Below are positions 1 through 9,558 of a DNA stretch of 64,000 bases, piece after piece. Within the stretch, counting starts at the first letter, position 1. Every line of letters starts with the position of its first letter. The position numbers and the translations under genes are program-made. The stretch is from positions 124,001-188,000 of the forward strand of contig JAJQFD010000042.1 in assembly GCA_021201335.1 (NCBI GenBank). The letters run 5' to 3'. This stretch comes from Bacteroides sp. (lineage in GTDB: Bacteria > Bacteroidota > Bacteroidia > Bacteroidales > Bacteroidaceae). Below the pieces are notes generated by a model. That model was not told the DNA's origin. It saw nothing but the letters and a program-made list of their open reading frames with translations, and did not search any database.

Positions 1-1379
1 AAGGGGATACTTTCAGTGCAAACTCTTATGGTGCAGTTAATGACAGTACTCGGCTAAGTACACAAGCTATTCAGGCAGCGATCGATGCCTGTTGTAAAGC
101 AGGCGGAGGTATTGTAACCTTTGAACCCGGTTATTATCAGACGGGGGCTCTCTTTCTTAAAAAAGGCGTTAATCTCGAAATACCTAAAGATGTTACGTTA
201 CTGGCCAGTACAGATATTAATGATTATCCGGAATTCAGATCCCGGATAGCTGGTATAGAGATGGTTTGGCCTTCTGCCGTACTCAATATTATGGATACAG
301 AGAATGCTGCTATATCCGGTAAAGGTACGATTGACTGCCGGGGTAAAATATTCTGGGATAAATACTGGGAAATGCGTAAGGAATATGTGGAAGAAGGCCT
401 CCGGTGGATTGTAGATTATGACTGCAAAAGGGTGCGGGGTATCTTAATTTCCAAAAGTTCGGACGTCACCCTAAAAGATTTTACCTTGATGCGCACCGGT
501 TTTTGGGGAGTACAGGTTCTTTACTCAACCAACTGTACGATTGATGGTCTGGCTATCAACAATAACATCGGCGGTCATGGCCCCAGTACAGATGGGATCG
601 ATATTGACTCTTCCTCTTTTATCCTGATTGAAAACTGTGAAGTGGATTGTAATGACGATAATATTTGCCTGAAAGCTGGCAGAGATGCCGACGGGTTGCG
701 GGTAAACCGACCAACCGAATATGTGGTAGTACGTAACTGTATTGCCCGCAAAGGAGCGGGACTCATTACCTGTGGTAGTGAAACATCGGGCGGAATCCGC
801 AACATCCTTGGCTATAACCTGCAAGCCTATGGTACTTCTTCTGTCATGCGTCTGAAATCTGCTTTAAACCGCGGTGGCACTGTTGAGAATATTTATATGA
901 GTAATGTGATCGCTGATAGCATCCGAAATGTATTAGCTGCTGATCTGAACTGGCATCCCAGCTACAGCTACTCCAAACTGCCACCACAATATGAGGGAAA
1001 AGAACTTCCGGAACATTGGATAACCATGCTCACTCCTGTTGAACCGGAAGAAAAAGGTTATCCATATTTTAAAAATGTGTATCTTGCAAACGTAAAAGCT
1101 ACTCATGTGCAACAGTTTATTTCTGCATCTGGCTGGAACGAAGCTTTAAAATTGGAAGATTTCGGACTTTATAATATTCAAGCTGATGTCGAAAAAGCCG
1201 GAAAAATAGCTTTTACAAAACGGTTTAACCTGAAAGATATCGAGTTAAACATGCCTGGAAATGATCAAATCTTATTGGAGAATAACACCAATTTAACAGA
1301 AGATATTCGTTATAAACAAGCTAAAACGGGGCTTATTACTCATACTGCTGATCCCAATCATAGTTCCCTAAGTCAATAG
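1..1379 (+). CDS. Glycoside hydrolase family 28 (polygalacturonase-like), 5' partial
   Basis: The frame is open from base 3, so the start codon lies before the window. At least 458 residues are visible and no signal peptide can be seen. The N-terminal part has the pectate-lyase/GH28 opening (GDTFSANSYGAVNDST, then AIQAAIDACCKAGGG), followed by right-handed beta-helix sequence. The four GH28 signature blocks are present in modified form: STDGID, an NDDN aspartate pair, CGSE where endo-polygalacturonases usually have GHG, and RLKS. GSE variants occur in exo-type or oligogalacturonide-acting members, so an exo-acting enzyme on pectic or related galacturonosides is likely. It is followed at 52 bp by a CBM9-like gene and then GH115, which suggests one glycan-degradation operon. 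The family call is firm; the exact substrate is inference. Confidence 0.88.
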   Translation, partial: GDTFSANSYGAVNDSTRLSTQAIQAAIDACCKAGGGIVTFEPGYYQTGALFLKKGVNLEIPKDVTLLASTDINDYPEFRSRIAGIEMVWPSAVLNIMDTENAAISGKGTIDCRGKIFWDKYWEMRKEYVEEGLRWIVDYDCKRVRGILISKSSDVTLKDFTLMRTGFWGVQVLYSTNCTIDGLAINNNIGGHGPSTDGIDIDSSSFILIENCEVDCNDDNICLKAGRDADGLRVNRPTEYVVVRNCIARKGAGLITCGSETSGGIRNILGYNLQAYGTSSVMRLKSALNRGGTVENIYMSNVIADSIRNVLAADLNWHPSYSYSKLPPQYEGKELPEHWITMLTPVEPEEKGYPYFKNVYLANVKATHVQQFISASGWNEALKLEDFGLYNIQADVEKAGKIAFTKRFNLKDIELNMPGNDQILLENNTNLTEDIRYKQAKTGLITHTADPNHSSLSQ

Positions 1380-1431
1380 AAAGCGGGAATTTGAAGTATG
1401 GGTAAGTGGCACCGAAAAAGCGCACTGAAAT

Positions 1432-2256
1432 ATGAAGAAGCTCTATTTAACCTTTGCCTGTTGCCTTTTTTTAACAGCTACCCTGTACAGTCAGTCCAGG
1501 GAGTATAAAATCTGGCAATTCCCAAAAGATCAACTTCCTGTCATCGACGGAAATACAGATGACTGGAAAAACATCCCAGAATCTTACATCATCACCATTG
1601 ATGATATGAAAGAAGATGAAGGAAAACATGCCCGCCCCAACACATCCACCTTAGACATTTCTGTAAAAGTAGGGTGGTGCGCCGGGCTCAATCGTTTGTA
1701 CTTCTTATATGAAGCTTACGATAACTACTGGCGATTCAGCAAAAACACCCTTTCAACAGATATTTTCGAAGTAGTCGTTGACGGCGATTGTTCCGGAGGT
1801 CCTTTTATTGATAGATTCCATCCGGATCCTAAAGCTGATGTTTGGGAGCGCTGGTTTAATTTTCACGGTTGTCACGCGCAGAACTATCATATTTTCACCC
1901 CTCCCCACAAGGAAGATTGGTGCATGTTATGGGGACCTCAAGTATGGCTGAAAGAAAAACCTTATGCCGATTATGCCTATAATTATTCCTTTAAAGAAGG
2001 AGAATCCGGTAAACTGATCCTGGAGTTTTATATCTCTCCTTTCGATCATGCCGATGCTGCCGGTCCTGAGAAATCCATTCCCAGCATTTTACAGGAAAAC
2101 TATTATATCGGTTTATCCTGGGCTGTGATCGACTATGATGCTGATCAAGAAGATAAAGACGGTTTCTGGAATCTCTCCGACGAACATACAATGTATGGGA
2201 ATGCTTCTTACCTGCATCAAATGCGTTTAATGCCTTTACAAAGCAAACTAGAATGA
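1432..2256 (+). CDS. Secreted CBM9-like (DOMON-fold) carbohydrate-binding protein
   Basis: 274 residues with a Sec signal peptide (MKKLYLTFACCLFLTATLYS). The mature part starts with the typical CBM9-like entry PVIDGNTDDWKNIPES and continues with DISVKVGWCAGLNRLYFLYEAYD, then repeated Trp/Tyr/Asp-rich strands (WERWFNFHGCHAQNYHIF). This is the pattern of the family 9 carbohydrate-binding / DOMON-like beta sandwich. No catalytic domain is seen. It overlaps the next gene by 4 bp (ATGA), so it is translationally coupled to GH115 and probably helps bind or present the glycan that GH115 and GH28 cut. The lack of a lipobox argues for a periplasmic or secreted protein. Fold assignment is moderately sure; the ligand is unknown. 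Confidence 0.66.
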   Translation: MKKLYLTFACCLFLTATLYSQSREYKIWQFPKDQLPVIDGNTDDWKNIPESYIITIDDMKEDEGKHARPNTSTLDISVKVGWCAGLNRLYFLYEAYDNYWRFSKNTLSTDIFEVVVDGDCSGGPFIDRFHPDPKADVWERWFNFHGCHAQNYHIFTPPHKEDWCMLWGPQVWLKEKPYADYAYNYSFKEGESGKLILEFYISPFDHADAAGPEKSIPSILQENYYIGLSWAVIDYDADQEDKDGFWNLSDEHTMYGNASYLHQMRLMPLQSKLE

Positions 2257-4634
2257 AAAAAATCCTCCTCTTACTTCTATTCATGTGGCCTTCTCTTGTC
2301 GGCGCACAAAACATAGAATTCGATCTGGTCAGCGGGCAGGAAACGACCCATCTTCTGATAAACCCGGATGAAGACGAAGTAGTACATACCGCTATCCAAC
2401 TTTTCAGGAAGGATGTGGAAACTATCACCGGAAAAAGTCTCTCAGTGAATACGAATGTCAGCCTAGAATCTGCACAAGGAAATATTCTGGTGGGCACGTT
2501 GGGCAGTAATACGTTGATTGAACAATTGGAGAATAAAAAACTAGTTGATTTATCGGGTATTCGAAATCAATGGGAAGCTTTCCTAGTGAAAACGATCCGG
2601 TATCAAGGAAAAAACATTCTTGTGATCAGTGGAAGTGACAGCCGGGGAACAGCTTATGGCCTGTTGGAATTATCCCGTTTGATCGGTGTATCCCCGTGGC
2701 ATTATTTTGCCGACGTTCCTCTACCCCAGAGCCAAAATCTTTCTTTGCCGGAATTGGACATATCACAAAAACCTTCCGTACAATACAGAGGAGTATTTAT
2801 CAATGACGAAGACTGGGGAATGCTTCCCTGGGCTTCTCAAACTTACGATCCTACAGCGGGAGAAGGAGTCATCAGCCCGAAAGTCCATGAATTAATTTTC
2901 GAACTACTTCTGCGTTTGCGTGCCAATACATTCTGGCCGGCTATGCACGAATGTAGTGTTCCATTTTATGCTATCCCTGGTAATAAAGAAATGGCTAAAA
3001 AATACGGCATCTTTATCGGAACATCGCATTGTGAACCCATGTCATGCAATGTAAATGGTGAATGGAAGCTCCGGGGAACAGGTGATTACAATTATGTGTC
3101 TAACGCGGAAAATGTACAAAAATTCCTGGAAGAAAGAGTTCGCGAAACCGCCGATAATGATAATATTTATACCCTTGGCATGCGCGGAGTACATGACGGT
3201 GCCATGGATGGAGCCAAAACGGTGGAAGAACAAAAAAAAGTATTAATCGATGTGCTTGCCGATCAGCGTGAAATGCTCCGGAAATGGAAGAAAGAACCGC
3301 TGGAAGAAGTTCCACAGGTTTTTATTCCCTACAAAGAAGTGCTGGATATTTATAACCACGGACTGGATGTTCCGGAAGATGTTACCCTGATGTGGTGTGA
3401 CGATAACTACGGATACATCCGCCACTTCCCTACACCGGAAGAACGCCAACGAAAAGGAGGAAACGGTGTCTATTACCATGTATCCTACTGGGGACGTCCA
3501 CATGATTATCTCTGGCTGGCTACTACTCATCCGGCATTGATATATAATCAAATGCGCACTGCGTATGACACAGGCATCCAAAAAATGTGGATTCTCAATG
3601 TAGGCGATATCAAACCTGCCGAGTATCTCACTGAACTCTTTTTGGACATGGCGTGGGATATTGATCGGATAAATTCTCAAGGCGTCAATACACATTTAAA
3701 GAATTGGTTTTCACAGATCTTTGGTTCAACCCTCGCACAAGGCCTGACCGCTATTATGCAACAATACTATCGGCTGGCTTACATACGTAAACCCGAATTT
3801 ATGGGAAACACCCGTGTGGAAGAACGTGATCCCGTTTATAAAATCATCCGTGATCTCGACTGGACAGAAAAAGAAATCAATGAACGGCTAAACCAATACA
3901 ACGAGATCAGTCATTTGTTGAAAACCCTATCGATTCGTATTCCAAGTCAACATAAAGACTGTTGGTTCCAATTGGCAGAATATCCTGTTCTGGCTGCTAA
4001 TGAAATGAACAAAAAGATTTTGTACGCACAGCTGGCTCGCCATAAAAAGGCAGATTTGTCTCTCAGTCTGCAAGCGTTTGACAGTATACAAGCATTGACA
4101 ACTACCTATAACCAACTGAAAGATGGAAAATGGAACCGGATGATGGATTACCAGCCCCGGAAGCTTGCTGTATTTCAGTCGGTAGATGAGGCAATTATTG
4201 CTCCATTGGTTTTAGATCAAAAACCTTTTTTCAAGTTTAATGGTACTGGATACCAGTCTTTCACCGGGAATGTTATCCAGGCTGATGGCATCGGATATCA
4301 GGAAGAAGCCGCTAGACTAGATAAACACAGCAGTATCACTTATGCTTTTGATATGGATAATCGGGAAAGTATCCAGGTTGAAATCCGGTTAGTACCTAAT
4401 CATCCTGTAGAAGGAGATCAGTTAAGGATCTCTGTTGGAACTGAAAAATTACCGGAAGGAATACCAGTTTCTTATGAGACAAAAGGGCGCAGTGAAGAAT
4501 GGAAACTGAACGTCCTTCGCAATCAGGCAATCCGTCGGATTATTCTGCCGATAAATAAATCCTCTTCGAAACATTCGCTGACTATAAGAGCTTTGGATAA
4601 GGGGGTAATAATTGATCAGGTTCTAATTGAATAA
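2253..4634 (+). CDS. GH115 family alpha-glucuronidase
   Basis: 793 residues with a signal peptide (MKKILLLLLFMWPSLVGAQ). The conserved GH115 blocks appear in order: RGTAYGLLELSRLIGVSPW, HYFADVP, RGVFINDEDWG, LRLRANTFWPAMHE, GTSHCEPM, GMRGVHDG and LMWCDDNYGYIR. A C-terminal region (FKFNGTGYQSFTG onward) matches the accessory beta-sandwich that closes GH115 enzymes. The family removes 4-O-methyl-glucuronic or glucuronic acid that is alpha-1,2-linked to xylan, or glucuronic acid from related glycans, acting in the periplasm or at the cell surface. It is the last gene of the truncated cluster; no gene follows for about 630 bp. Pairing with GH28 and a CBM9-like protein suggests an acidic plant polysaccharide. 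Confidence 0.93.
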   Translation: MKKILLLLLFMWPSLVGAQNIEFDLVSGQETTHLLINPDEDEVVHTAIQLFRKDVETITGKSLSVNTNVSLESAQGNILVGTLGSNTLIEQLENKKLVDLSGIRNQWEAFLVKTIRYQGKNILVISGSDSRGTAYGLLELSRLIGVSPWHYFADVPLPQSQNLSLPELDISQKPSVQYRGVFINDEDWGMLPWASQTYDPTAGEGVISPKVHELIFELLLRLRANTFWPAMHECSVPFYAIPGNKEMAKKYGIFIGTSHCEPMSCNVNGEWKLRGTGDYNYVSNAENVQKFLEERVRETADNDNIYTLGMRGVHDGAMDGAKTVEEQKKVLIDVLADQREMLRKWKKEPLEEVPQVFIPYKEVLDIYNHGLDVPEDVTLMWCDDNYGYIRHFPTPEERQRKGGNGVYYHVSYWGRPHDYLWLATTHPALIYNQMRTAYDTGIQKMWILNVGDIKPAEYLTELFLDMAWDIDRINSQGVNTHLKNWFSQIFGSTLAQGLTAIMQQYYRLAYIRKPEFMGNTRVEERDPVYKIIRDLDWTEKEINERLNQYNEISHLLKTLSIRIPSQHKDCWFQLAEYPVLAANEMNKKILYAQLARHKKADLSLSLQAFDSIQALTTTYNQLKDGKWNRMMDYQPRKLAVFQSVDEAIIAPLVLDQKPFFKFNGTGYQSFTGNVIQADGIGYQEEAARLDKHSSITYAFDMDNRESIQVEIRLVPNHPVEGDQLRISVGTEKLPEGIPVSYETKGRSEEWKLNVLRNQAIRRIILPINKSSSKHSLTIRALDKGVIIDQVLIE

Positions 4635-5116
4635 AGAGGGGCTGCTCAAAACTTGAAATACCTATTGAGATGCTCCATTCCCGGCAAATGTACATCCAAA
4701 TGTATAAATGCCTATAAAATTGTAAAGTAAGATATTATTACCGTTATTTCCCTACCTTACTTTTCCTCTCTCTTCTCTATTTTACCATGAAACTAATTTT
4801 AGAAAAATTATTATTTTCGACCCACTAAATAAATAAAAACAGACTATCAGAACAGTTCAATTAAATCAAACAGATTCTCTCAAATAAGCTTGATTTCCAA
4901 ATTGTTAAGGAAAATTCCCCTTTTAAGGTCAGCGTATTGGTTTAAAAGATACCACATTTGTTTTTTCTTGTGCCAAAATCTTATATCCCATTTTCTATTA
5001 ACTTTTTAAAAAAAGTAGAATTACACCTTCTTTTTTAACATTTACACAATCCTTTCATTATCAAAAGATTAAACCAAATTAACACTCTTGCCTACAAGAA
5101 AAAAAGAACATTTAAG

Positions 5117-5147
5117 TTGCCTGAATGAACAATAATTAATACTTTTG
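5117..5147 (+). promoter_or_regulatory. Bacteroidetes sigma-ABfr-type promoter of the polysaccharide operon
   Basis: The -33 element TTG lies at 5117-5119 and the -7 element TACTTTTG at 5140-5147, which fits TAnnTTTG exactly. The 20-bp spacing agrees with the Bacteroides consensus of 19-21. Transcription would start near 5154 and leave a leader of roughly 110-140 nt before upxY. Confidence 0.6.
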
Positions 5148-5164
5148 GGGAAGTTTAATTTTAA

Positions 5165-5179
5165 CCTCTGCGGCAGAGG
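5165..5179 (+). promoter_or_regulatory. Leader hairpin upstream of upxY
   Basis: CCTCTGC-G-GCAGAGG is a perfect inverted repeat, the most GC-rich stretch of an otherwise AT-rich leader. It sits about 10 nt after the predicted transcription start and has no U-tract, so it is not a terminator by itself. UpxY proteins of B. fragilis are known to act on the 5' untranslated leaders of their own operons, so this hairpin is a candidate pausing or recognition element. That role is inference. Confidence 0.45.
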
Positions 5180-5265
5180 TCGGAATTTAACAATTAATCA
5201 TACATAATAAAGTCTGTATCTGTAAAAAATCAGGAAGAAGAACATCTTTTTGGTGACCCCGAGAA

Positions 5266-5853
5266 ATGTCCTTTTTTATCCTAACTCTGGAAATGGAAAA
5301 CACCAGCAAAGACCATATTACATGGTTTGCGATTCGTGTAACATACAGTCGTGAATTGAAATTCAAAGAGTATCTGGACCAGAATTCGATTCCGAACTTT
5401 ATTCCGATGCACTATGTAATGGTCAACCAGAAAGGAAAATCAGTAAGAAAACTGGTACCCATTATCCATAACTTAGTCTTCGTCAATACAGACAAACCTA
5501 CTTTAGAATATATCAAACAATTTCAATCTGCTAATTTCCCTATCCGTTATATAATGGACAGGACTCACCACAGACCCATCATTATACCGGAGAAACAGAT
5601 GCAAGACTTCATTGCTGTTTCCGGCCAATACGAAGAACAGATTGTTTATCTTGACCCAACGGAAGTCTCTATTAAAAAAGGAGATCGGGTACGGGTAACT
5701 GGAGGAATCTGGAGAGGTATTGAAGGAAAATATATCCGCATCGCAAAAGACCGGAGAGTCGTGGTGTCTATTGAAGGAATAATGGCAGTAGGAACTGCGT
5801 TTATCCATCCTTCACTGATTGAAGTGGTTAAAGAGGAATTAACGACAAAATAA
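5266..5853 (+). CDS. UpxY-family transcription antiterminator (NusG paralogue)
   Basis: 195 residues from the first ATG. A second ATG at 5293 (ENTSKDHITWFAIRV follows) gives 186 residues and looks the more natural start, because the NGN domain begins there; neither has a clear ribosome binding site. The NGN domain spans about residues 18-115 (WFAIRVTYSRELKFKEYL, then HNLVFVNTD) and a KOW motif follows near 140-165 (KKGDRVRVTGGIWRGIEGKY). In B. fragilis, UpxY proteins prevent premature termination in their own capsule operon. The place as first gene of a polysaccharide operon is typical. The usual second gene, upxZ, whose product inhibits non-cognate UpxY proteins, is absent here. An intrinsic terminator follows 27 bp after the stop. 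Confidence 0.9.
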   Translation: MSFFILTLEMENTSKDHITWFAIRVTYSRELKFKEYLDQNSIPNFIPMHYVMVNQKGKSVRKLVPIIHNLVFVNTDKPTLEYIKQFQSANFPIRYIMDRTHHRPIIIPEKQMQDFIAVSGQYEEQIVYLDPTEVSIKKGDRVRVTGGIWRGIEGKYIRIAKDRRVVVSIEGIMAVGTAFIHPSLIEVVKEELTTK

Positions 5854-5880
5854 GTAAAAGGGAAAACACACCCTGTTTTT

Positions 5881-5908
5881 GTATCTCAATACAATGAGAT
5901 ACTTTTTT
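5881..5908 (+). terminator. Intrinsic terminator between upxY and the first biosynthesis gene
   Basis: GTATCTCA (5881-5888), loop ATACAA, TGAGATAC (5895-5902), then six T (5903-5908): a perfect 8-bp stem with a U-tract on the + strand. It lies inside the presumed operon, so transcription of the downstream genes would need read-through, plausibly aided by the UpxY product. Confidence 0.75.
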
Positions 5909-5961
5909 AGCCTGCACTTTAGCTTGACAAGCCCTATTGAATCCTACTTTATAATTAACGA

Positions 5962-7935
5962 ATGCGACAATTTATTCGAAACAAAACAAAGTTTTTAGAT
6001 AAAAGTTACTTTAATTATTGGACTGTTCTGGTTATGGACCTGTGTATCTCCGCAGGCTGCACTTCAATTGCTTATCTATCAATTTGTCAATTAGCTCATC
6101 TTACCGTAAACATCCCCCGACAAGTTCATTTGGTATTTTTTTCCGCAGGAGCTGCTGTTCTTGCCGCGCTACTCTTTAACACTTACCGGCATGCCATTCG
6201 TCATTCACGTTTGAAAGATATGTGGCGTATCGCTGGAAATGTATTTGTACAGATGAGTATCCTATGGCTTACCATACAGTTTACAGGCATCTGGGAAAGC
6301 GTGACGAAGAATCAATTGTGGGCATTTATTTTGTTTACCGGGATGCTTACCGTTATTTGTATGATAGGCATTCGTGTATTGATGATTCTCTTTTATGAAT
6401 GGCTTGTAATGGCTATGGCCAGCGAAGATAGCCGCATATTGATTTACGGAATCGATAAAAAAAGCGTTTCATTAGAAATGAGATTGCATCACAGCAGATA
6501 TAAAGTCGCAGGCTTTCTGACTTACGGAAAAAAAATGAATTCTTATTGTGTAGCTGGTAATACTGTTTATAGCTTTGAAAATGAAGAGGACTTTATTAAT
6601 TTAATAGCAAAGCGAAATATTCAGGGAATTCTTTTTGCACATCAAAGCTCCGTACGGGATGAGCAGGATCGTTTGCTGCGTTATTGCGAACAACACGGAA
6701 TAAAAGCATTGATTGCCCCATCCATCAGTGAAGCGGATGAAAATGGGAATTTGCTGAATCATTCCATCAGAAAAATCCGAATTGAAGATTTATTAGGTCG
6801 GGAAGAAATAAGCGGTGACTCTCAGGAACTGATAGCCGGTTTCAGAAATAAAATAATTCTCATCACGGGAGCGGCAGGCAGCATTGGCCGAGAACTCACG
6901 CTTCAATTAGCAGGACTCCACGTTCAAAAACTTTTATTATTGGATTCGGCAGAAACGCCACTTCACTATCTCAGACTAGAACTTGAAGAAAAATTTCCTG
7001 AACTTGATTTTATCCCGATGATTGGAGATGTACGTATAAAGCAACGACTGGAAATGGTTTTTGATTTATACCGCCCGCATATGGTGCTCCATGCAGCCGC
7101 CTATAAACATGTTCCTCTCATGGAAGAAAATCCTTGTGAGGCTGTATATGTGAATGTCATCGGAAGTCGGCAGGTGGCGGATATGTGTGTGAAATACGGA
7201 GTCGAAAAAATGATTATGATTTCTACCGACAAAGCCGTCAATCCAACAAATGTGATGGGGGCTTCCAAACGTCTGGCGGAGATATATGTTCAAAGCCTGG
7301 GACAGGCCATTCAAACCGGAAAGATCAAAGGGAAAACCCGTTTTATTACTACCCGTTTTGGAAATGTATTGGGTAGCAACGGTTCAGTCATTCCCCGCTT
7401 CAGGGAACAAATTGAAAATGGAGGTCCGGTAACAGTTACCCATCCGGATATTATCCGCTTTTTCATGACGGTCGCCGAAGCTTGCAGATTGGTATTGGAA
7501 GCTGCTCAGCTAGGAAAAGGAAATGAAATCTTTGTGTTCAAAATGGGAGAAGCTGTAAAAATAGCGGATATGGCACGCCGAATGATCCAACTCGCGGGCT
7601 ATGAACCCGACAAAGAAATTAAAATTAAATATACAGGACTGCGTCCGGGGGAAAAATTATATGAAGAAATGCTTAGTGCAGAAGAAAATTCCATTCCTAC
7701 GGACCATCAAAAGATTAGCATTGCCAAAGTACGAAAATATGAATATGCAGACATTGTGGGTGAATTCAATGAATTTGAAAGACTGTCCAGAACAATGAGT
7801 ATTGATGAAACGGTACGAAGAATGAAAAAAATGGTTCCGGAATTTAAATCGAAAAATTCGAGGTTTGTGGAAATAGATCGAAAAATAGCGGAAACAAAGA
7901 ACTCAAATACAAATCATATAACCTTAAAGATCTAA
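5962..7935 (+). CDS. Membrane-bound nucleoside-diphosphate-sugar 4,6-dehydratase (PglF/CapD/WbpM family)
   Basis: 657 residues. The N-terminal 140 or so carry about four membrane helices, then comes a Rossmann-like region, then the catalytic SDR domain with the nucleotide-binding GAAGSIG at about 303-309. The active-site block is ISTDKAVNPTNVMGASKR, where Thr-Asp-Lys plus Met and Lys replace the classical Tyr-x3-Lys of short SDRs. HAAAYKHVPLMEENP and TTRFGNVLGSNGSVIPRF are further family signatures. The expected reaction is UDP-GlcNAc to UDP-2-acetamido-2,6-dideoxy-4-keto-glucose at the inner membrane, the first step towards N,N'-diacetylbacillosamine. Its pathway partners (PglE-, PglD- and PglC-like) lie 13 kb downstream at 20463-22816. 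FnlA-type epimerisation is an alternative but less likely. Confidence 0.9.
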   Translation: MRQFIRNKTKFLDKSYFNYWTVLVMDLCISAGCTSIAYLSICQLAHLTVNIPRQVHLVFFSAGAAVLAALLFNTYRHAIRHSRLKDMWRIAGNVFVQMSILWLTIQFTGIWESVTKNQLWAFILFTGMLTVICMIGIRVLMILFYEWLVMAMASEDSRILIYGIDKKSVSLEMRLHHSRYKVAGFLTYGKKMNSYCVAGNTVYSFENEEDFINLIAKRNIQGILFAHQSSVRDEQDRLLRYCEQHGIKALIAPSISEADENGNLLNHSIRKIRIEDLLGREEISGDSQELIAGFRNKIILITGAAGSIGRELTLQLAGLHVQKLLLLDSAETPLHYLRLELEEKFPELDFIPMIGDVRIKQRLEMVFDLYRPHMVLHAAAYKHVPLMEENPCEAVYVNVIGSRQVADMCVKYGVEKMIMISTDKAVNPTNVMGASKRLAEIYVQSLGQAIQTGKIKGKTRFITTRFGNVLGSNGSVIPRFREQIENGGPVTVTHPDIIRFFMTVAEACRLVLEAAQLGKGNEIFVFKMGEAVKIADMARRMIQLAGYEPDKEIKIKYTGLRPGEKLYEEMLSAEENSIPTDHQKISIAKVRKYEYADIVGEFNEFERLSRTMSIDETVRRMKKMVPEFKSKNSRFVEIDRKIAETKNSNTNHITLKI

Positions 7936-8024
7936 AAAATATATCAAACTGACATGATTTAATACTAAGAATCAAAAAAAATGAGATCATTAGTTGCTTC
8001 TTTACCTTATCAACTCTGTAGTAT

Positions 8025-9558
8025 ATGGGAGAGATAAAAAAAGGAATTATATTATCATATGCATTAATAATATTAACAAATATTACCGGGTTGTTTTTAA
8101 CACCTTATATCATTAAAAATTTAGGTGATTCCCAATATGGCTTATATAGTTTATTAGGAGCCCTTATTGCCTATTTAAGTATCTTTGATCTAGGGCTTAA
8201 CAACACAATAGTCAGGTATGTTTCAAAATATAGAGCTGAAAAAAACAAAGTCGTTGAAGAAAATTTTCTAGCTACTATAATGTATATATATTATTTTATC
8301 ATTCATAATTATTTTAACTGGAATATTTATATATATTGAATTTGATAATATCTTCAAGAGTTCGCTTTCCTTAGAAGAAACAAAAGAAGGTAAGATAATA
8401 TTTATAATTCTAATTTTTAATTTAGCTATTACTCTTCCTGGATCAGCATTTGCTGCTATAAGTAATGCGTATGAACATTTCATTTTCCCCAGATTCGTTC
8501 AACTTATAAAATATATATCAAGAACTATATTAATCTTTTCGCTATTAAGAGTTTTTCCTTATGCATCAACAATTGTTTGGATTGATACCATTTTAAGCAT
8601 TTTAACAATATCTACATCATTATATTTTGTTTGTTCTAAATTAAAAGTAAAATTTAAAATTCATAGTTATGATTTAAATATGATAAAAGAGATTTTTTCT
8701 TATTCCCTATGGATTTTTATCTACTCGATAACAACCCAATTTCAATGGAGTGGAGGACAGTTAATTATTGGATTAAAGCTAGATACACAAACTGTCGCAA
8801 TTTATTCTATTGGAATTACCTTAGGTACCTATTATGGTACTTTTTCAAGTGTATTTTCAAATATATTTATTCCCAAAGCAACCAAGATGGTAGTATATAA
8901 GAGTTCAAAAGAAGATTGTACTAATACTTTTATAAAAATAGGACGATTTTCTTTCTTCCCTTTACTTCCTATTTTTACAGGTTTTCTGTTGTTTGGACAA
9001 GAGTTTATTAATTTATGGATTGGCAAAGGATACAAAACTTCGTGGGAAATTGCTTTAATAATAATGATCGCTTATACAATACCTTTAATCCAAACCTTTG
9101 CCAATTCTTTATTAGAAGCAAATAAATTATATAAATTTAAAGCTTTGTTATATTTATTTATTTTTGCATTCAGCATTGGGTTTGCTCTTTTTATTGCTAA
9201 AAAGGGAGGAGCAATCGCTGTTGTCTTAAGTATAGCTACCGGCTGGTTGATCTGTCAAATAATTATGAATAAATATTATATTAAAAAATTAAATCTTGAC
9301 ATTAAAACTTTTTTCTTTAATACCTTTAAAAGCTTTTGTCTTCCTTTTTTTCTTCTCATAATTTCTGGGGTTACTTTAAATTCAATTATTAAAGATTTGA
9401 ATTGGTTCTATTTCATTTTAAAAATAATAATTTATATGAGCATTTATGGAAGTATATTATATTTTATTATTTTGAATAAATATGAAAAAGGACTTATTTC
9501 AAACTTTTTAAAATATATTTTTTATGATAAAATTAGAATGTATAAAAGTTCAAGATAA
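8025..9558 (+). CDS. wzx: Wzx-type polysaccharide flippase, frameshifted
   Basis: Two reading frames form one protein of about 510 residues. Bases 8025-8339 encode the N terminus (YALIILTNITGLFLTPYII, LGDSQYGLYSLLGALIAYL, FDLGLNNTIVRYVSKYR), typical of the MOP-superfamily flippases. The similarity continues in the +1 frame from about 8290 (FIIILTGIFIYIEFDNIF) without a stop to 9558. The change falls in a T/A-rich stretch near 8285-8310 and needs one extra base to be removed. About 12-14 hydrophobic helices are visible across both parts. The product should flip undecaprenyl-linked repeat units to the periplasm. Very AT-rich like the rest of this block. Overlaps the next gene by 35 bp. The break is probably an assembly indel, but a real null allele is possible. 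Confidence 0.82.

Larger units (their letters stand above)
4635..5265. other. Intergenic region between GH115 and the polysaccharide operon
   Basis: About 630 bp, very AT-rich, with no convincing open reading frame. I see no clear intrinsic terminator for GH115. The last 150 bp hold a well-formed Bacteroidetes-type promoter and a leader hairpin (listed separately). I found no flanking long inverted repeats that would mark this as an invertible promoter, but short recombinase sites could be missed by eye. Confidence 0.6.

Noticed and set aside
4635..5265. Invertible (phase-variable) promoter as in B. fragilis capsule loci
   Set aside because: No inverted repeats flanking the promoter could be recognised by eye and no recombinase gene is adjacent; short sites cannot be fully excluded.
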